From NCBI GenBank assembly GCA_011009095.1, contig VTPC01001012.1, positions 1-64,000 of the forward strand: a stretch of DNA of 64,000 nucleotides, read 5' to 3'. Below the pieces are notes generated by a model that was not told the origin of the DNA, did not search any database, and worked only from the letters and a program-made list of their open reading frames with translations. Below, one piece after another: positions 22,863-36,300 of the stretch; the first letter of the stretch is position 1, and every line of letters starts with the position of its first letter. Both the position numbers and the translations under genes were made by a program. Origin of the DNA: Ignelater luminosus (Eukaryota > Arthropoda > Insecta > Coleoptera > Elateridae).

Positions 22863-25800
22863 TAAAGCTGCTTGTAATTACCACAAAGATTCTAGCAATT
22901 AACGTAGTAATATGGTAGATGGTATTATAAAATCAACTTTTGATATACATAAATTTCAAAGTTTTCTCTCAAAAACCGAAAATCTTAATTTCCTGTTCAA
23001 GAACATTTAATCTAATAGTCAACTTTAATAACAACTACCGATATTTCATTCCATCATTTAATTCTTAATAATGAAATAATTAATAACAGACATTATATTA
23101 ATTAAGAATTTCTCTTGGTATATAATTAAAAGCTCCTTTAAAGCTTTAGAGAAGAGAACTTGTCAACACTTCGTTGAGTAGAAACACAAAAACCAGTAAG
23201 ATAGAAATACGAAAATATACAGTCGAAGAAACGCATGATATAATAAATGAGGAAAATAAAAAGCACCTTGGGAAAATCGATCATATGAAAAGGAGAAATT
23301 ATTACAGAAGTAGCCATTTGTTTTTCAAACTTGTATTGTTCTTTTTTTCTCCAAAATAATTCTAATCAGAATTCTTTATTTATAATATTATGCGAATATT
23401 ATCAGACTACTCTGATGTAAATATATTTTTTAAAAGTAAAAAGAAGTCTGAGAACGTTAAATTTAGTAAATAAGAAAGTTATTCACTCTTCATATCAAGC
23501 AACACGCTTCAATGAATTAAATCATAAGGTCCACGCAAAAGATTTACCGTACCACGTCCCTTTGATAAAGTTCAACAGGACGCCAAGTCTTTTCATTTCC
23601 CCAAAAGAAAATAACGTTCACTGTTTATTTCTCTACTTACGACATGCATTCATAAATCATCTGAGTTTGAAATATTTTCCTTGTTTGGTTTGGTTACTAA
23701 ATCTATATTTATTGCAGGACGTCGTTTCGCTTGCCCCTTATTGATTCTTCTTTAAATGTTTTCTACTTATCATTATTTAATAAATTGTTTCGGGAGATAT
23801 TTGGACAACTTGTCAACTAACTTATCGGTTATTTACACATTTAATATTCCAAACGTAAATCAGATAATAAATTTTGCTTGTTCTGATTTTCAGAAAATAA
23901 ATTAAAACTTTTCGTTTGAAAGAAAGAAAGTTCTCGCTTTATAAAAGCACTTAAATGATAGGGTGTCAAGGGGTTCTGATTAAGTTTCGTACTTAATTAA
24001 TTAGTTTTCTATAGATACCAAAGGCATTTTATTAAAAGTTTTAAGACGACGGCATTCAATAACCAGATGATATTACTGCAACAAAATTTTCACTAGAAAT
24101 TCTGTAATTAATTTGAAACTTTCGATGATGTTTCCTGAAAGGCAATAAGTCCTTTACTTTATTTAAAAGAATATAACCACTTTACCTAAAGAGTCCCTGT
24201 AGCAACCCCAACGGCCAACAAAGCCCTTGAAACTAAAGAGCTCTACAACAGTCACCGACTTTTTGCGGATATTGTTGGATGTTCGCGTAGCTCTTTGTTA
24301 AACGAAGAAAAAAATCCCTTGTAATGTGATTCAGACCAACATAAGAGAAATCCGCGGTTTTTTGAATGAAAGAACTTTTTTATTAAAAAATTGCAGAAAT
24401 TGTTAGAAGAAGCGTTTTGTTCTACAGTTTTTTTGTAATAAACCAGAAACTAGAAAAAAACCGCTTAATTTCGTTGGAAAAAACATTTTGTTCACTCGGC
24501 GAGAGCACGTTTTATAATAGTGGAATTTTTGTTTTTTGATTTCATAAATTACTTAATCTAGGATTTTATTTATTGTACCGTAAAATATTTCATTTCAATA
24601 GAATCCATAATTAATCCCGCATCTAAAATAAGCAAAAGTAAACACCAGTAGCCGAACTCCAGAATGTAAACGCTTAGGCCTTTTTGTTTGTATGCGCCTC
24701 GTGCTTTTGTTTAATTGCTGGAAATGAACGATTAATGTTTTGCTTACTTTTTTGCTTAGCTGTAACTGGGGCACCGAATAGTCAACCTTTTAAAACGGTT
24801 TTAAAAAATTTCCTGCTTTTAACGTATTTTACACGGAAATGTTTATGTGTTTAAAACTGCAATTTGACACTTTTGGTAATGGAAGGATGTCGTAAAATAT
24901 ATTGTGGTTTACTTAACTAAAATTATATTTCCCCCCCCTATTTTTAAATTTTAATTTAAACATTAAATCATATTTCAGAGTTGTTAGAACTTTTAATGTC
25001 CAGATCTATGGTTTTTTCTACAATACAAACCAGCACCAATTGACGTATTGAAAAAAACCGCAAAGCTACCCTATATTACAGTTCTGGACTAAGAAGCTAT
25101 ATTTCTTCATATCTTTTCCAGTTTGCTTAATGTAAAAGGCAGGATAATTTGACTATAATGCAAAACTGATTTAGGTTGATTTCTTACGGCTCTAAATTCG
25201 GAACCAAAATGATAAAAGTAAGTATGACTGAAACAAACGGTTGCTCGCCTTATGCTATTGGTTTGTGACTCGACCGTTAGATCACTTAAATGGCGATAAA
25301 TGAACACAAGTCAAAGAAACTCGTTATGACCTAATTTAAATGTCTCACGTCCCATGAGCATACCCGCAGTCACCTGCGAAAGCTCGATGGTTTGTCTAGA
25401 CAGAGAGCAATGTCTTTACAAATCAAGATGTGAACGAGATAAATTCCTTTTGCTTCTTTGCTTCTCCATCTACTGCAAGTCCTAAATCCAACCGTTAGTG
25501 AATTATGAGCCATTTACAAACGATAGTGTGTCGGATCTGATTTTGTCAAGCCACTGCAGATTTTGCATCGAATCCATACGAGCACTAGCCATAAAAAATC
25601 ATGTACTGTAAGACATACTTAAGCTGATACCAAAAAACACCATTTGCCAAGTTCTCTCAACGATCATCTTCAATAGAAGACAGAAAAAAAACGCTTGGAA
25701 AACATTTTATCTTGAGAAATTCTGCCTTGGCTCTGCAGGGCTGCAGACATAAAAAAGGTAAGGAGGAAAAATAACAAACAGGATGTCAATTAAAAGCTTT

Positions 25801-26435
25801 AAGCTTCTTGGGTGTTCTAAAGTTTGCTTTAATTTTTTGATAACGAAACCAAAAGATTTACTGTTATGCAAAATTTTCATCAGTTCAATTTGGTAAGGTT
25901 ATTTAGGAATGGATTTTCATCCGTGAAGGATCGGCAAATATCACAGTAGTGTCCTCAACTTGTAAAGTATATAAGATAATTTTAGAAATTATACTCTTAG
26001 ACCTTTTGGTTTTAAAGAATAAGACTCTTCTAGGCAAGGTTTCATCTAAATCTTCTTAATCCAAAAGTCATGGTAATAAAAAAAGGTTTTGACTTACGTC
26101 AAAGGGAAAACTCGCGATAGCTTTAAGATTTGACGTACAACAACATGAAAACATCAGTGTTTATAATCTTCAGGTTCGTGACCTTTCTGTATCACGTAGA
26201 TAAAAAGTCAAAGGTAAGATTATTTTTCCGTGGCGTTTTTGCATTCTTGTACTGTATTCATCTCTTGAAGCCGCTTTTCTTCTGTTTCCCTTTATTTTAT
26301 ACTCTAATATCTTTCTCCATCGCTCTTGTCACGTTTCTGATGGTTTGTAATTCCTTTTTGGGAAAATCTAAAGTGTTATTATTCATGGTCATTCCTTTTA
26401 GTATCTCCATCTCATCCAGGCCTTGCACTTAGGAT
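22863..26435. other. No gene recognised
   Basis: AT-rich sequence with a run of eight C residues near 24932. The 100-codon frame at 26130-26432 is hydrophobic and Phe-rich but lacks any recognisable signature; it is probably chance or an antisense relic. Confidence 0.45.
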
Positions 26436-27511
26436 GTAACATAAGTTTTGATACCCGTTTTCAGCTATTTTCAAAAATACGTATCTCGAAAACTAAGCAA
26501 CATTTCGACTCAATTAGTTTATCGTGTGATAAAATATTCAATGCTCTTTCATTTGATATGACATTCATGAATCTCTCATCAGTTCTGATTTTGTTTTAAT
26601 GTAAAAATGAACGTTTCAAAAGACGAGATCCGTATTCTAATCAAGTATGCATTCAACTTCGGCCACACATCTAAACAGGCATGACATAATATCCCTTACG
26701 CGAAGAGCCCAGAGGTTATTTCTCATGTGATAGTGAAACAGTGGTTCAGTAAGCTCAAAGACAAACTGAGGTCAGGAAAGCCGCCAGTTATCGATGAGCA
26801 AGCAGTACTCTCTGCCGTCGAAGGCAAACCGACCCTGATAACCCGCATGTTGGCTGCTGACTTTCACTGTTCACATATGTAAATCGTCATAATTCTGCAC
26901 AAACACGGAAAGAAGGTACGCCACGGCAAATGGGTGTCCCATGAACTGACCTAAAGTAACAAGAATGATGTCTGGACCGTTTTTGGACCATGAGAAGTGA
27001 GTCCTGTTCAAGAATTTTATCAACAAAAAACAGTGACAACCAACCATGCAGGCGCCAAAACGAGATTTTCCGTGCGTAGCCCGGGAGCGCGGTGGAGTGG
27101 TCCATTGGGAACTTGTCCCTAACGGTCAAACTATAAACTCTGAGCACTATTGTGCGCGACTTGACAGTGTCCAGTAAAGATTTCGCTCCTCTGGTCTAGC
27201 TGGTCACTTCCGCAGTGGAATGGTCTTTCAGCAATATAAATTGACCGACTGGGCTGGGAAACGTCTCATTTACCCAACGTACAGTCCTGTCGGTGCCCAT
27301 CAGACTACCTGTTTGTGTCTCTAGCTCATTCCCTAGCAAGTGTACTCTACATTAATGTCGAGCAGGTCCGAGAGCAGCTTAGATTGTATTTTGCCTATAA
27401 ATCCCAGAGACATTAATGTTTTACTCGCGAAGTGACAATCATAATTGTATTTGTTTATTCTTAATAAATAATTTTCTGTTGTAAAAGTCTAAGTATCAGA
27501 ACTTACGTTAC
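26436..27511 (+). mobile_element. Dead mariner element with eroded transposase
   Basis: Terminal inverted repeats are recognisable: GTAACATAAGTTTTGATAC at 26436-26454 and, as the reverse complement, GTAACGTAAGTTCTGATAC at 27493-27511 (2 mismatches in 19). TA lies at the outer edges (26437-26438, 27509-27510) and may be the target duplication. Inside, from ATG at 26607, frames read NVSKDEIRILIKYAFNFGHT, VIVKQWFSKLKDKLRSGKPP, MLAADFHCSHM, HGKWVSHELT (the WVPHEL box) and near the end VVHWELVPNGQTINSEHYCA with later YPTYSPVG. These belong to a mariner transposase of another lineage than the one at 20.7 kb. The element is about 200 bp short: the segment around the first catalytic Asp is missing and stops are frequent, so it is long dead. 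Confidence 0.82.
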
Positions 27512-29445
27512 ACTCTACGTACTTTCGGCTATGTGTGCTTTTACAATAGCTTTCATGCTTTTTAAATTTATAGCTTACACTCCAGGATAAAACATCCAGA
27601 GACGACTACGCGGAACCATTCTTTATAACACGAGAATCTAATTTTGGAGTTTGTACTATTAAACCTCATTTTTTCTTATGCCTGTCAGATCTCTAATCCT
27701 TTAATCATTCTCGATGTGCTCTTTGTTTAAGAATCTTGTACGCTCTACTGGATGAATTTACACATCAAATTCTAACCTGTGCTAATGCGGTTGGTGCCTC
27801 AAGTTTGATTACCTTAGAACCGATTGTTCACTCTGGTCTTTCCTTGCAGTTTGTCTTGGTTAAAGAATTTGGGCATAATCGGACGGTTTGAAAGGCTAGG
27901 AATCTACAGACCGCCAAATCATATCTACTCCTGCCTATCTCTTACGTTAAGGGCTGGTCTTGCACAAAAACGGTAGCTTTCCAAATTCTTCTTTTAATTA
28001 AAACTACCTTAGTTAAACTCGGGATAATCTTTATAAAATTTGTTAATCTTAAATATGAAACAGTGGCCTACTACAGCTTTATAAAAGCATCTTATTCCAA
28101 AATCTCATTTTTAGTTGCAAATTGGAACCACAAAAGCAAGACACCTATCCCATATATTCTAGAGAAGGTGAAAACCAAAAACAATTATGTTGAAGAAAGT
28201 AAAGTATCATCTGGTAAAGCTGAAAGTGGGTATTAGGACAAACGAGCTCTCTTCCCAAAACACCAGGACACAAAAACCTTCCTAATGTCCAGCTTGATCG
28301 AAAAACAGTAGTGTCAGATATAGATCAATTGAAAACCCCAAAAAAATTAAAAATTTTTCGTAGAACTGTCATTTATACGTCTACTTATAGTTTATCAAGA
28401 GTACAAGTTGGACTTTGACGATCACTGGTCACCGTGGCAGCAAAGAAACAAGATCGTAACAAAGAAAGCATGCTGGCTACCGATGTACCAAGAAGAGAGG
28501 AAAATTAAAAAGGAAAAGTGATTACACTTATAAGAATTGAAAAAGGTTATTCCAGATTAGTACGAGGGTGGTCTAGATAGTTTAAAAAACAATTAAAATT
28601 AAAATTTAAGTTGAATTGTTAATTATTCTTGCCAATTAAATTTGTTTTCTTATGGATTCTTATCGTTTCCCAGAAGTAAATACCTCGTACACCAAGAAAT
28701 ACATCTTGTAAGACAGAGATCAGAAGAAAACTAATATCCAATATCTCGTAACCAACAGCAATTATGTAATTAATAATAATAAAACAAATATGTAAAATTA
28801 CCGAATTGTATTCATTTGTATTACAAAATTCTCAGCAACTCTCCTGAAAAATCCATTTTTTTTGGGTTACGAGGTATTAGAATTACGGCGAAGATAAGTA
28901 CGTAATAAAGAATTCACTGCCAATATTAACGTAGTGGATGTAAAAGTTGTAAAATGCTTAGATGATATTTTTATTTCTTCTAACAGTTGGTGAGTTGGTG
29001 ACTGGCATGCTGTGGAAAACCAATCTGCAACAATTTACATTCTGAATCAAACAATCTTCAAGTGCAACCTCTTGCAATCTTTACCAGTCAGATTACTGTG
29101 GTAGTGACTGACTGTTACTGTTTTGAGTTAAAGAAAGGGTTTGAGAAATTTCTTCTTTTAGTTGGACGCCAACAGACATCTAAGATTTGAAGGAATCAAG
29201 AAAGTGGTTTCTGCTGGTCATACATTCTAGTATCAATCAAAAGAAAGTGATACTCAACACTAAGCAACTATTGAAAATGCTTGTGATTCCTCAAATGAAT
29301 AAATGGGAGACTAAACCAAAATAAGATTTTACAACTTATCATGGCTGAATGTTACTGGCTAACTTGCTGGTCTAGCACCTCAAATTTGTGAATCTGACAA
29401 ATTTTCAACCTAATTATATTTTCATTTGTAGTAGTAAGCTTACGC
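27512..29445. other. No gene recognised
   Basis: AT-rich sequence upstream of the next LINE. Its last part may include the LINE's 5' untranslated region, but I see no boundary. Confidence 0.4.
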
Positions 29446-29520
29446 TTGCAGGACAAATTAGTCTCCAGATTTTTTTATACCTGGATGTATAATTTAATAT
29501 ATTTAGAAATAGTTTTGATA

Positions 29521-30813
29521 ATGGAAGAACGCAAAAAAATATCAGCAATGAAAGTCAAGGAATTAAAATCAGAATTGGAAAAGAGAAATATAGATAAGAC
29601 TGGCAATAAAAGTGAATTAGTAAATAAACTACGACAAGCTTTAAATTCTAGTTTTGTGAATGAAGATAATGGAGTAGAGATATCAGAAGAACAAGTTAAA
29701 AAGCAACGTAAAAATATTGCACGTAAATATGTTAACAGTTATCAAAATAAAATACGACAGATAGAAAAAAAGGTTAAAATATTAGAAAAGATGGTGGTTC
29801 AATTAAAAAAGAAATTAATAAATAGATTACAACAGCGACAGCAAGTAGAAGCAGCTAAGAAAAGTAAAGAAACTGTTAAAAAAATAGTAAAGATAAGGAA
29901 GAGAATTTAGAATATGAAAAGCCGGTCAGACCAAAATGAAAATAAAAATGTGACAAACATATCACCGCAGATTAAGAATATTCAAGAAATAGAAAAAGTA
30001 AATGTGGACGAAGAATGTGTTAAACCGATAAATAATTTAAAATCGAATGTGTTAATGGTAGCAGATAGCCATGGACGTAATTGTGCAAGAATGCTAGACG
30101 ATTTATTAGAAAATGAGAATGTTTCAGTAAAATGTGTTTTTAAGCCGAATGTAACTTTTGATAAAGTGGTGGAAAACGTAGGTGAACTATGTAGCACGTT
30201 TGATAAAAAGGATTTTGTTATTATCTAGGGAGGAATACACAACGCTAGGAATGGCAAACGAATTAAATATGAAGAGATTCTGAAAGTGTTTAATGAGTTA
30301 AAAAATACAAACGTAATTTGTTTATCTGTTCCTTACTGGCAGGGGCAAAAAGTATTGAATCAGTTGATATACGATATAAATAGCAAATTGTTTGAAGCCA
30401 GCCAAGAAAGTTACAATGAAGTTAACTTTCTGGATTCAAATTCCTTATTAACAACAAAATCGTACACAGCGCATGGTTTGCATCTAAGTAAATTTGGTAA
30501 GTATAATTTGTGTAAAAGCATTGCGAATAATATTACTACTAGTATTAAGTTGCAGACAGGTGATAATTTAATATGTAAGGAGTTCGTTAATTATGGGAAT
30601 TTAATAAAAATTGTTCCAATCAACATAATGAAAGACGAAACGGTGATAAATGGAAATGAAAAAACTGAAAAATCCAAAGCTACAAATCGAGACGCAGCGT
30701 TGAAGGTGTGTACTCCACAAACACATGAAGATAGTGCTGAAGTGATAAATAACAATTCTAGAATTTATCCAGTATTACCAAAATTGACAAATAAAGAAAA
30801 CCCTTTTTTATGA
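29521..30813 (+). pseudogene. LINE ORF1: SAP domain, coiled coil and SGNH esterase
   Basis: A single frame of 430 codons starts at ATG 29521 (an ATG at 29446 upstream is also in frame) and is broken only by two TAG codons, at 29908 and 30226. Residues 8-42 (AMKVKELKSELEKRNIDKTG, then NKSELVNKLRQAL) fit the SAP motif, a helix-extended-helix DNA/RNA-binding fold. Residues about 55-120 are Lys/Gln-rich and likely coiled coil. The second half carries the SGNH/GDSL hydrolase blocks: VLMVADSHGRN (nucleophile Ser), GGIHNARNG (Asn block) and AHGLHLSKFGKYNL (catalytic His). Esterase domains are known in ORF1 of CR1/L2-type LINEs. The second TAG precedes GGIHN and probably replaces a Trp codon. ORF1 ends in TGA overlapping the ORF2 start (ATGA at 30810-30813), which suggests coupled translation in the active ancestor. 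Confidence 0.82.
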
Positions 30814-33317
30814 AAACAAATTTATGCAACGCGAATAAACGTAACAGTGACTGTATTATTTATGTTAATATACGTAGTCTATTAAAATATAAAAATGATA
30901 TTGAAACGCTAATTTGTAAAAACTTTAAGCCGCTTATTATTAGTTTATCAGAAGCACACGTAACAGACGAAATTGAAGACGTTGAAATAGCAATTAGTGG
31001 ATATAACAGTATAAGGTGTAATTCAAAAAGTAGGAATACAGGGGGAGTAGTAACGTATATTCGAAAGGATGTAAAAGTAGGATCAGTGAAGAACTACATA
31101 AAAGAAAGTAACTTTTGGTTTTCAACTATAATGTTAACTGTATCAAAAAATAAAATGTTCTTAGTGTCTACCTATCACTCATCCACAGCAAGTGATTGTG
31201 AATTCTTAGATAATTTTGAAAATCTGTGCGAGGAATTAATTACAACAGGGTTAGCTATTGTTTTTATAGGGGACTTTAATATTAATGTGTTAAATGATTA
31301 TACTTATTCGATAAGGTTAAGAGAGATAATACAGAATTTTGGAATGAAACAGATTGTTACGGAACCTACAAGAACTACTAATACTAGCGCTACATTAATA
31401 GATTTAGTAATTACTAATAATAATAATTTAATAGAAGCAGAAGTGCTTTATATGCCTAAAATCACAGATCATGATATTGTTAAAATTAAATGGAAAAAGC
31501 CTGTTCATGTTGAAAACAAAACGCGGTATATTACGACGCGCAAAATTAAAAAAGAAGATTTTGATATAATTTGTGAGCATTTAATAAAGAAAGAATGGAT
31601 ATATAGTAGTGTAAATATTAATTACGTTACAGAGAAGTTTCAATCAAATATAAATGAAATTCTAGATAGTGTAGCACCAAGTAAAACGGTTAAAAAGAGA
31701 AATAATATTTACAGTTGGTATAATACTACAATCAGTTTAGGGCAGAAAAGACGTGATCTGGCATATAAAGCATTCAAAACTTCAAAAAACATAAATGATT
31801 GGAATGTATATAAAAAACATAGAAATGAAGTTATTAAATTAATAAAAACAGCCAAAAAGCAGGATTTAAAAAAGAGAATTGATAGTTGTAAGAATAACTC
31901 TAAGAAAATGTGGGATGTAATTAAAAAAATAACTAAGGGCAAACCAGAATACCTATCAACCAATATTAAATTTGACGGCAATATCAATATCGCAAACAAT
32001 CTAGCTGATGCGTTTAATCAATTTTTTATTGAAACTCTAACTGAAATTGCGAAAACTATTCCCCAAATAACTTCAAAGCAAGACACTAATTATCTTTGCC
32101 CAACAACTAGCGAGTTATGTAACTTTACAACGATATCTTTGCAAGAGTTAAAAGCAATTGTTGTAAATTTAAAAAATAAATCGAGTGTATCCTGTATTAA
32201 TGCTGAATTCTTAAAAAATACTTTCGATGTTTTGGGATATCCATTACTTAATTTAATCAATACTTCACTACAATTTGGTAGGTTTCCTGATTTGTTTAAA
32301 GTGAGTACCATTGTACCCATACCTAAAGTAAAAAATACTGTAAATACTAATGAATTCCGACCAATTAACATGTTACCCACATGTGAAAAAATTCTTGAAA
32401 TTGTTGTTCATCGACAGATTGTTGAGTATTTCGAGGACAATGGATTACTTATGGATAGGCAGTCAGGTTTTAGAACACAACATTCTTGTGAAACATCGCT
32501 GCAACTTGTCTTAACCGAATGGAGAAATGAACTGGATAGGAATAACGTCGTTATAGCTATTTTCTTGGATCTAAAAAGGGCTTTCGAAACAATTGATAGA
32601 GATAGGTTAATAAAAAAGTTATATCAGTATGGTATCAGAGGAACAGTTTTAGACTGGTTTAAAGACTATTTGACAAACAGAACTCAAGTGGTTAGGTATG
32701 GCGATGTTGTTTCTAGTCAGAGGGAGTGCTTTCTGAGGGTTCCGCAGGGTAGTGTCCTAGGACCGCTCCTATTTATTATATACATGAATGATATAAACAA
32801 CGTTTTGAAGAGTAATAATAACAATATTATGAATATTAATTTGTTTACTGATGATACCTTAATTACAACATGCGGCAATAATATTCCCAAAATGATTAAT
32901 GTAGTCAACCAAAATCTTGAAAATTTAAGTAAGTGGTTAATTATAAATAGATTAAAATTAAATACTAAAAAAGCCAAATGCATGGTAATAGCTACAACCT
33001 CTAATCTTAAGAAAATTAAAGATACACCCATTGAAATTAAAATTGAAGGAGATACATTAGAATTAGTACATGAAATAAAATATTTAGGAGTTTTAATAGA
33101 TCGGCATTTAAAATTTGGTAGGCATTTAGAAGTTACAATGAAAAAAATTGCGAAAAAAATTGTGTTTTTAGCTAGAATAGGAAAGAATTTATCAGTTTGG
33201 GCAAAAACATTAATATATAAAACTATAATACAACCGCATTTTGACTATTATAGTTCAGCTGTAAAACTATTTTTACGGAAGGCCTTAAACAATTTAATAA
33301 TTTGCCAGATGAGATAA
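30810..33317 (+). pseudogene. LINE ORF2: APE endonuclease and reverse transcriptase, C-terminal deletion
   Basis: An open frame of 835 codons. Residues about 10-225 are an apurinic-type endonuclease: VNIRSLLKYK, LSEAHVTD (catalytic Glu), GGVVTYIRKDV, FIGDFNIN (Asp, Asn), LIDLVITNN and ITDHDIV. Residues about 480-775 are the reverse transcriptase: VPIPKVKN, FRPINMLP, QSGFRTQHSCETSL, FLDLKRAFETID (motif A), VPQGSVLGPLLFIIYMNDI, NLFTDDTLI (motif C, FADD changed to FTDD) and YLGVLIDRHLKF. After QPHFDYYSSAVKLF near 33270 the frame runs out. The normal C-terminal words (KQFNNLPDEIRTSPNLNIFK) follow in another frame at 33275-33376. So a segment between these parts is deleted, roughly a hundred codons judging from the family's usual layout. 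The gene is therefore not functional although no stop lies before 33315. CR1/L2-like by ORF1 esterase and RT wording. Confidence 0.88.
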
Positions 33318-33376
33318 GAACTTCCCCAAATTTAAATATATTCAAAAGCAAGTTAAATAAATACAAAATAAATTAA
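33275..33376 (+). pseudogene. Displaced C-terminal end of the LINE ORF2
   Basis: Frame-shifted relative to the 835-codon frame, this piece reads TEGLKQFNNLPDEIRTSPNL, then NIFKSKLNKYKIN and a stop. YN.LP..IR...L..FK..LK is the usual last segment of such LINE polymerases. It marks the 3' side of the internal deletion. Confidence 0.75.
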
Positions 33377-36300
33377 CTGGTGTTATATGATGTTTTTATA
33401 AATTAATATTGTTTGTTATTTACTGCTTTATTGTGTATTTCCAGTTTGATATAATGTTAACTGTTATTTATTGTTAGGGTATATTTCTTGTTATATTTAA
33501 TGTTAATTGTTAGTTATGGTTTAAAATAATTTTAATATGTAAATTGTAAGGATAATTTTATTATTGAATGTACAAAGAAATAGCATGGCTAAATATACAA
33601 CTTTATTATATGTTACATAATTTTATTGGTTATTGTCTCTGTGGCGTAAAATTCATAGGCCCTAATCCTCACAAACTAAAATCTTGTATAAAGAGGAAAG
33701 AAACGATAAGTTAGATTATTCTGTTAGTAAATTCCAAAGTGAATTGATTTATTACCACCAACGGCAGTAAAGAAAGCTTGAGTAAGAATTCAGTTTTTTC
33801 TTCTTGTAATAATAATAGCTAATAAAAAAACAAAAACAAAAGATTTCTTTACGTAAAGAAGGATTTAAAACTTTTTATTTATAGTCGCCATTCGACAAAA
33901 GCAAATTTAAAAAATATGTAAACATGTAAATATTTTTTTGTAGCAATAGCACAATACAAAAAAGATTGGACTGAAACGACTAGCAATTCGTTAGGTAAAA
34001 TTATTTTCGTTCGCAATAGAGAGACTACAGGGATCGTGATTTATTTTGATATTTATAACGTTCCTCTGTTTTATGTTGTTTGTGTCGCATGAAAAATGAT
34101 TTAGATATACACAGTGCAAGTTGAAATATTTCTAACAGTGTGACAAAGGAAAATTTTCACTCAATTTATTAACAGATTTGTTGTTTACAAATGCTAAGAT
34201 AATTTATTCTGGCGCAAAAGATAAATTTGTTCCTTATCTGAGTAATGGGTATTTAGATTCTGACTTCAAGCATTTTAATAAAAAAGGAAAAACAATACAT
34301 TATATAGATAATAATAATAATAATAATAGCGGCCCAATTCCCTATAATTTCATTGTCATATGGTTATAATATGGATTGTATTAGAAAAGATTCATTTGCA
34401 AAATAAATAAAAGCATTCACCAGGTGTGTAAATTTCCATTGGGAACGAACAATATGCAATCGGTTGCATACTATTTAAGCATGACTACACTCAATTAACT
34501 TGTATGATGAGAGTTGATTTAGCATGCGCTTTGTGACATGAAAAATGGATGTTTTAACCGTCTTTATGTAAATAAGCGCAACGCAGAGAATATTTATGTA
34601 CTCCCTTATAATGCAAGCGTATGAATTAAATTGAAGTATGCGTTACTTCGTAAAAATAAATTACTGAGAGACGTAAACATTTTCATTAAAATTTCAGGCA
34701 CTAACTTTTCCTACTTTTGGAGACGTTAAACCGCTATCATAACCATCAGTTTCCCTTTAAACTGTACGTTAGTTCGTTTAGGAATTTGTAACTCGCTGAC
34801 TCTACTAATTTCGCTAAAAGCCAAAAACCGCTCGGCGAATTCCTCAAACCTTCCAGACTTCTACTAAGATATATTATGAGTTCAAAACCGCTTGACATCA
34901 ACACACAACATAAAGACATGTAAATTAATTATTCATTCGTTTAAATGAACAAGTGTGAACAGTTTTGTGCAGTTTTAGAGAGAACTTGAATAAGAATTAA
35001 TTAAACTTCTTTAGACATTTCCACTTTACTGAACAAACACAGTTGGAGCTGATAGGAATTATATAGTATAAGAAAATGCAAGATGTAGTAGTCTGAAGCT
35101 TCTTTATGCGACATCCCTTTTTGTAAGATAGAATAGAGAATGCTGGTAAATAACTTTTTCAAAGAATCTGTAACTTGTTATAAACGGCTGTAATGTTTGC
35201 CGAAGAACAAAACTAATATTTATTTAACGAAGTGTTGAATTGTTCGAGTATGTACTTTTGTAACGAATTGATTTGTCATCGATGATTTTATTTTCAGCAA
35301 CAGGCCGGCATTCGGCTGTTTAATTTTTTTGTGTACATTTATCAATACGAGTAAGATTTAAAAATTCAGTACATGTACTTTTTATAGTCGATAGAATCGG
35401 AGACAAAACTACAATCCATTTTAAATGTCATTCTTTACACAGACCTTTGTGTGGTGATGGGTGCGGACTTGTAATTTTTATTAACTGGAAGTTGCCTTTT
35501 CAGTCGAAATCTAAATCTTGTATACGTATAACTTTAAAATAAAATTTTAAGAATTTCTTTTCATGCTTAATACATTGAAATTAAATATCGTATTTTGCAT
35601 TTGTATTGTCATAAAGTTAGTTAGTTAGTTAAAATTGCTGAGAAGAAGCTTAGAGTAAAGCGCGTTTTAACTTGTCATGATATGGGGTGTGGATTGTTAA
35701 GATTTTCCTGCAAGCGTTCGTTAGAAAAATAAACAAATTCAAGGCATCAGAAAAATTTGTTTTTATTTAGCAGTGTTATCTTTTTGTCCATCTGCAACTG
35801 CTGCTGGCTAGCAGACAATATTTTCATTTCTATTCTTGATTTAGCTAAAGCATCTTTTAACCCTAACAAGGGATTTAAAACAAATCGTGTTGCAAGGCAA
35901 CGACAATTTAAGACTTTAAAAAGGCCATTTAAAATTATAATCCTTTTTAAAAAGTATAAATAAAGTAACAAGAGTTTTTCTAATAATCAACATTTTCGTA
36001 AAAACTTTTCTTTTAGTGCAAAACCTGACAAACCGAAAAATAAAGACCGGTAAGAATGTACCCACGTAATTTTTATAAAACAAGCTTTTGGTGATAAACA
36101 CAGACTTAGTGTAAAGAGAAAACATGCGGGCAAAGCCCAAATAATCAAGAGGTAGATTTACAAAGTCCTACAAACAACAACGCGACGGTATCACAGAAAG
36201 ACAAAAAGGCACTTACTGAATGAACTTAATTGAAAGGGTTCTGTAGCTATGAAAGCTTGTTCTTATTCTTAAGCAATATTTTAATATAATAATTTTAAAT

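Noticed and set aside
26130..26432. 100-codon Phe-rich frame that looks like a membrane protein
   Set aside because: Hydrophobicity comes from T-rich sequence; no start context, splice sites or family match.
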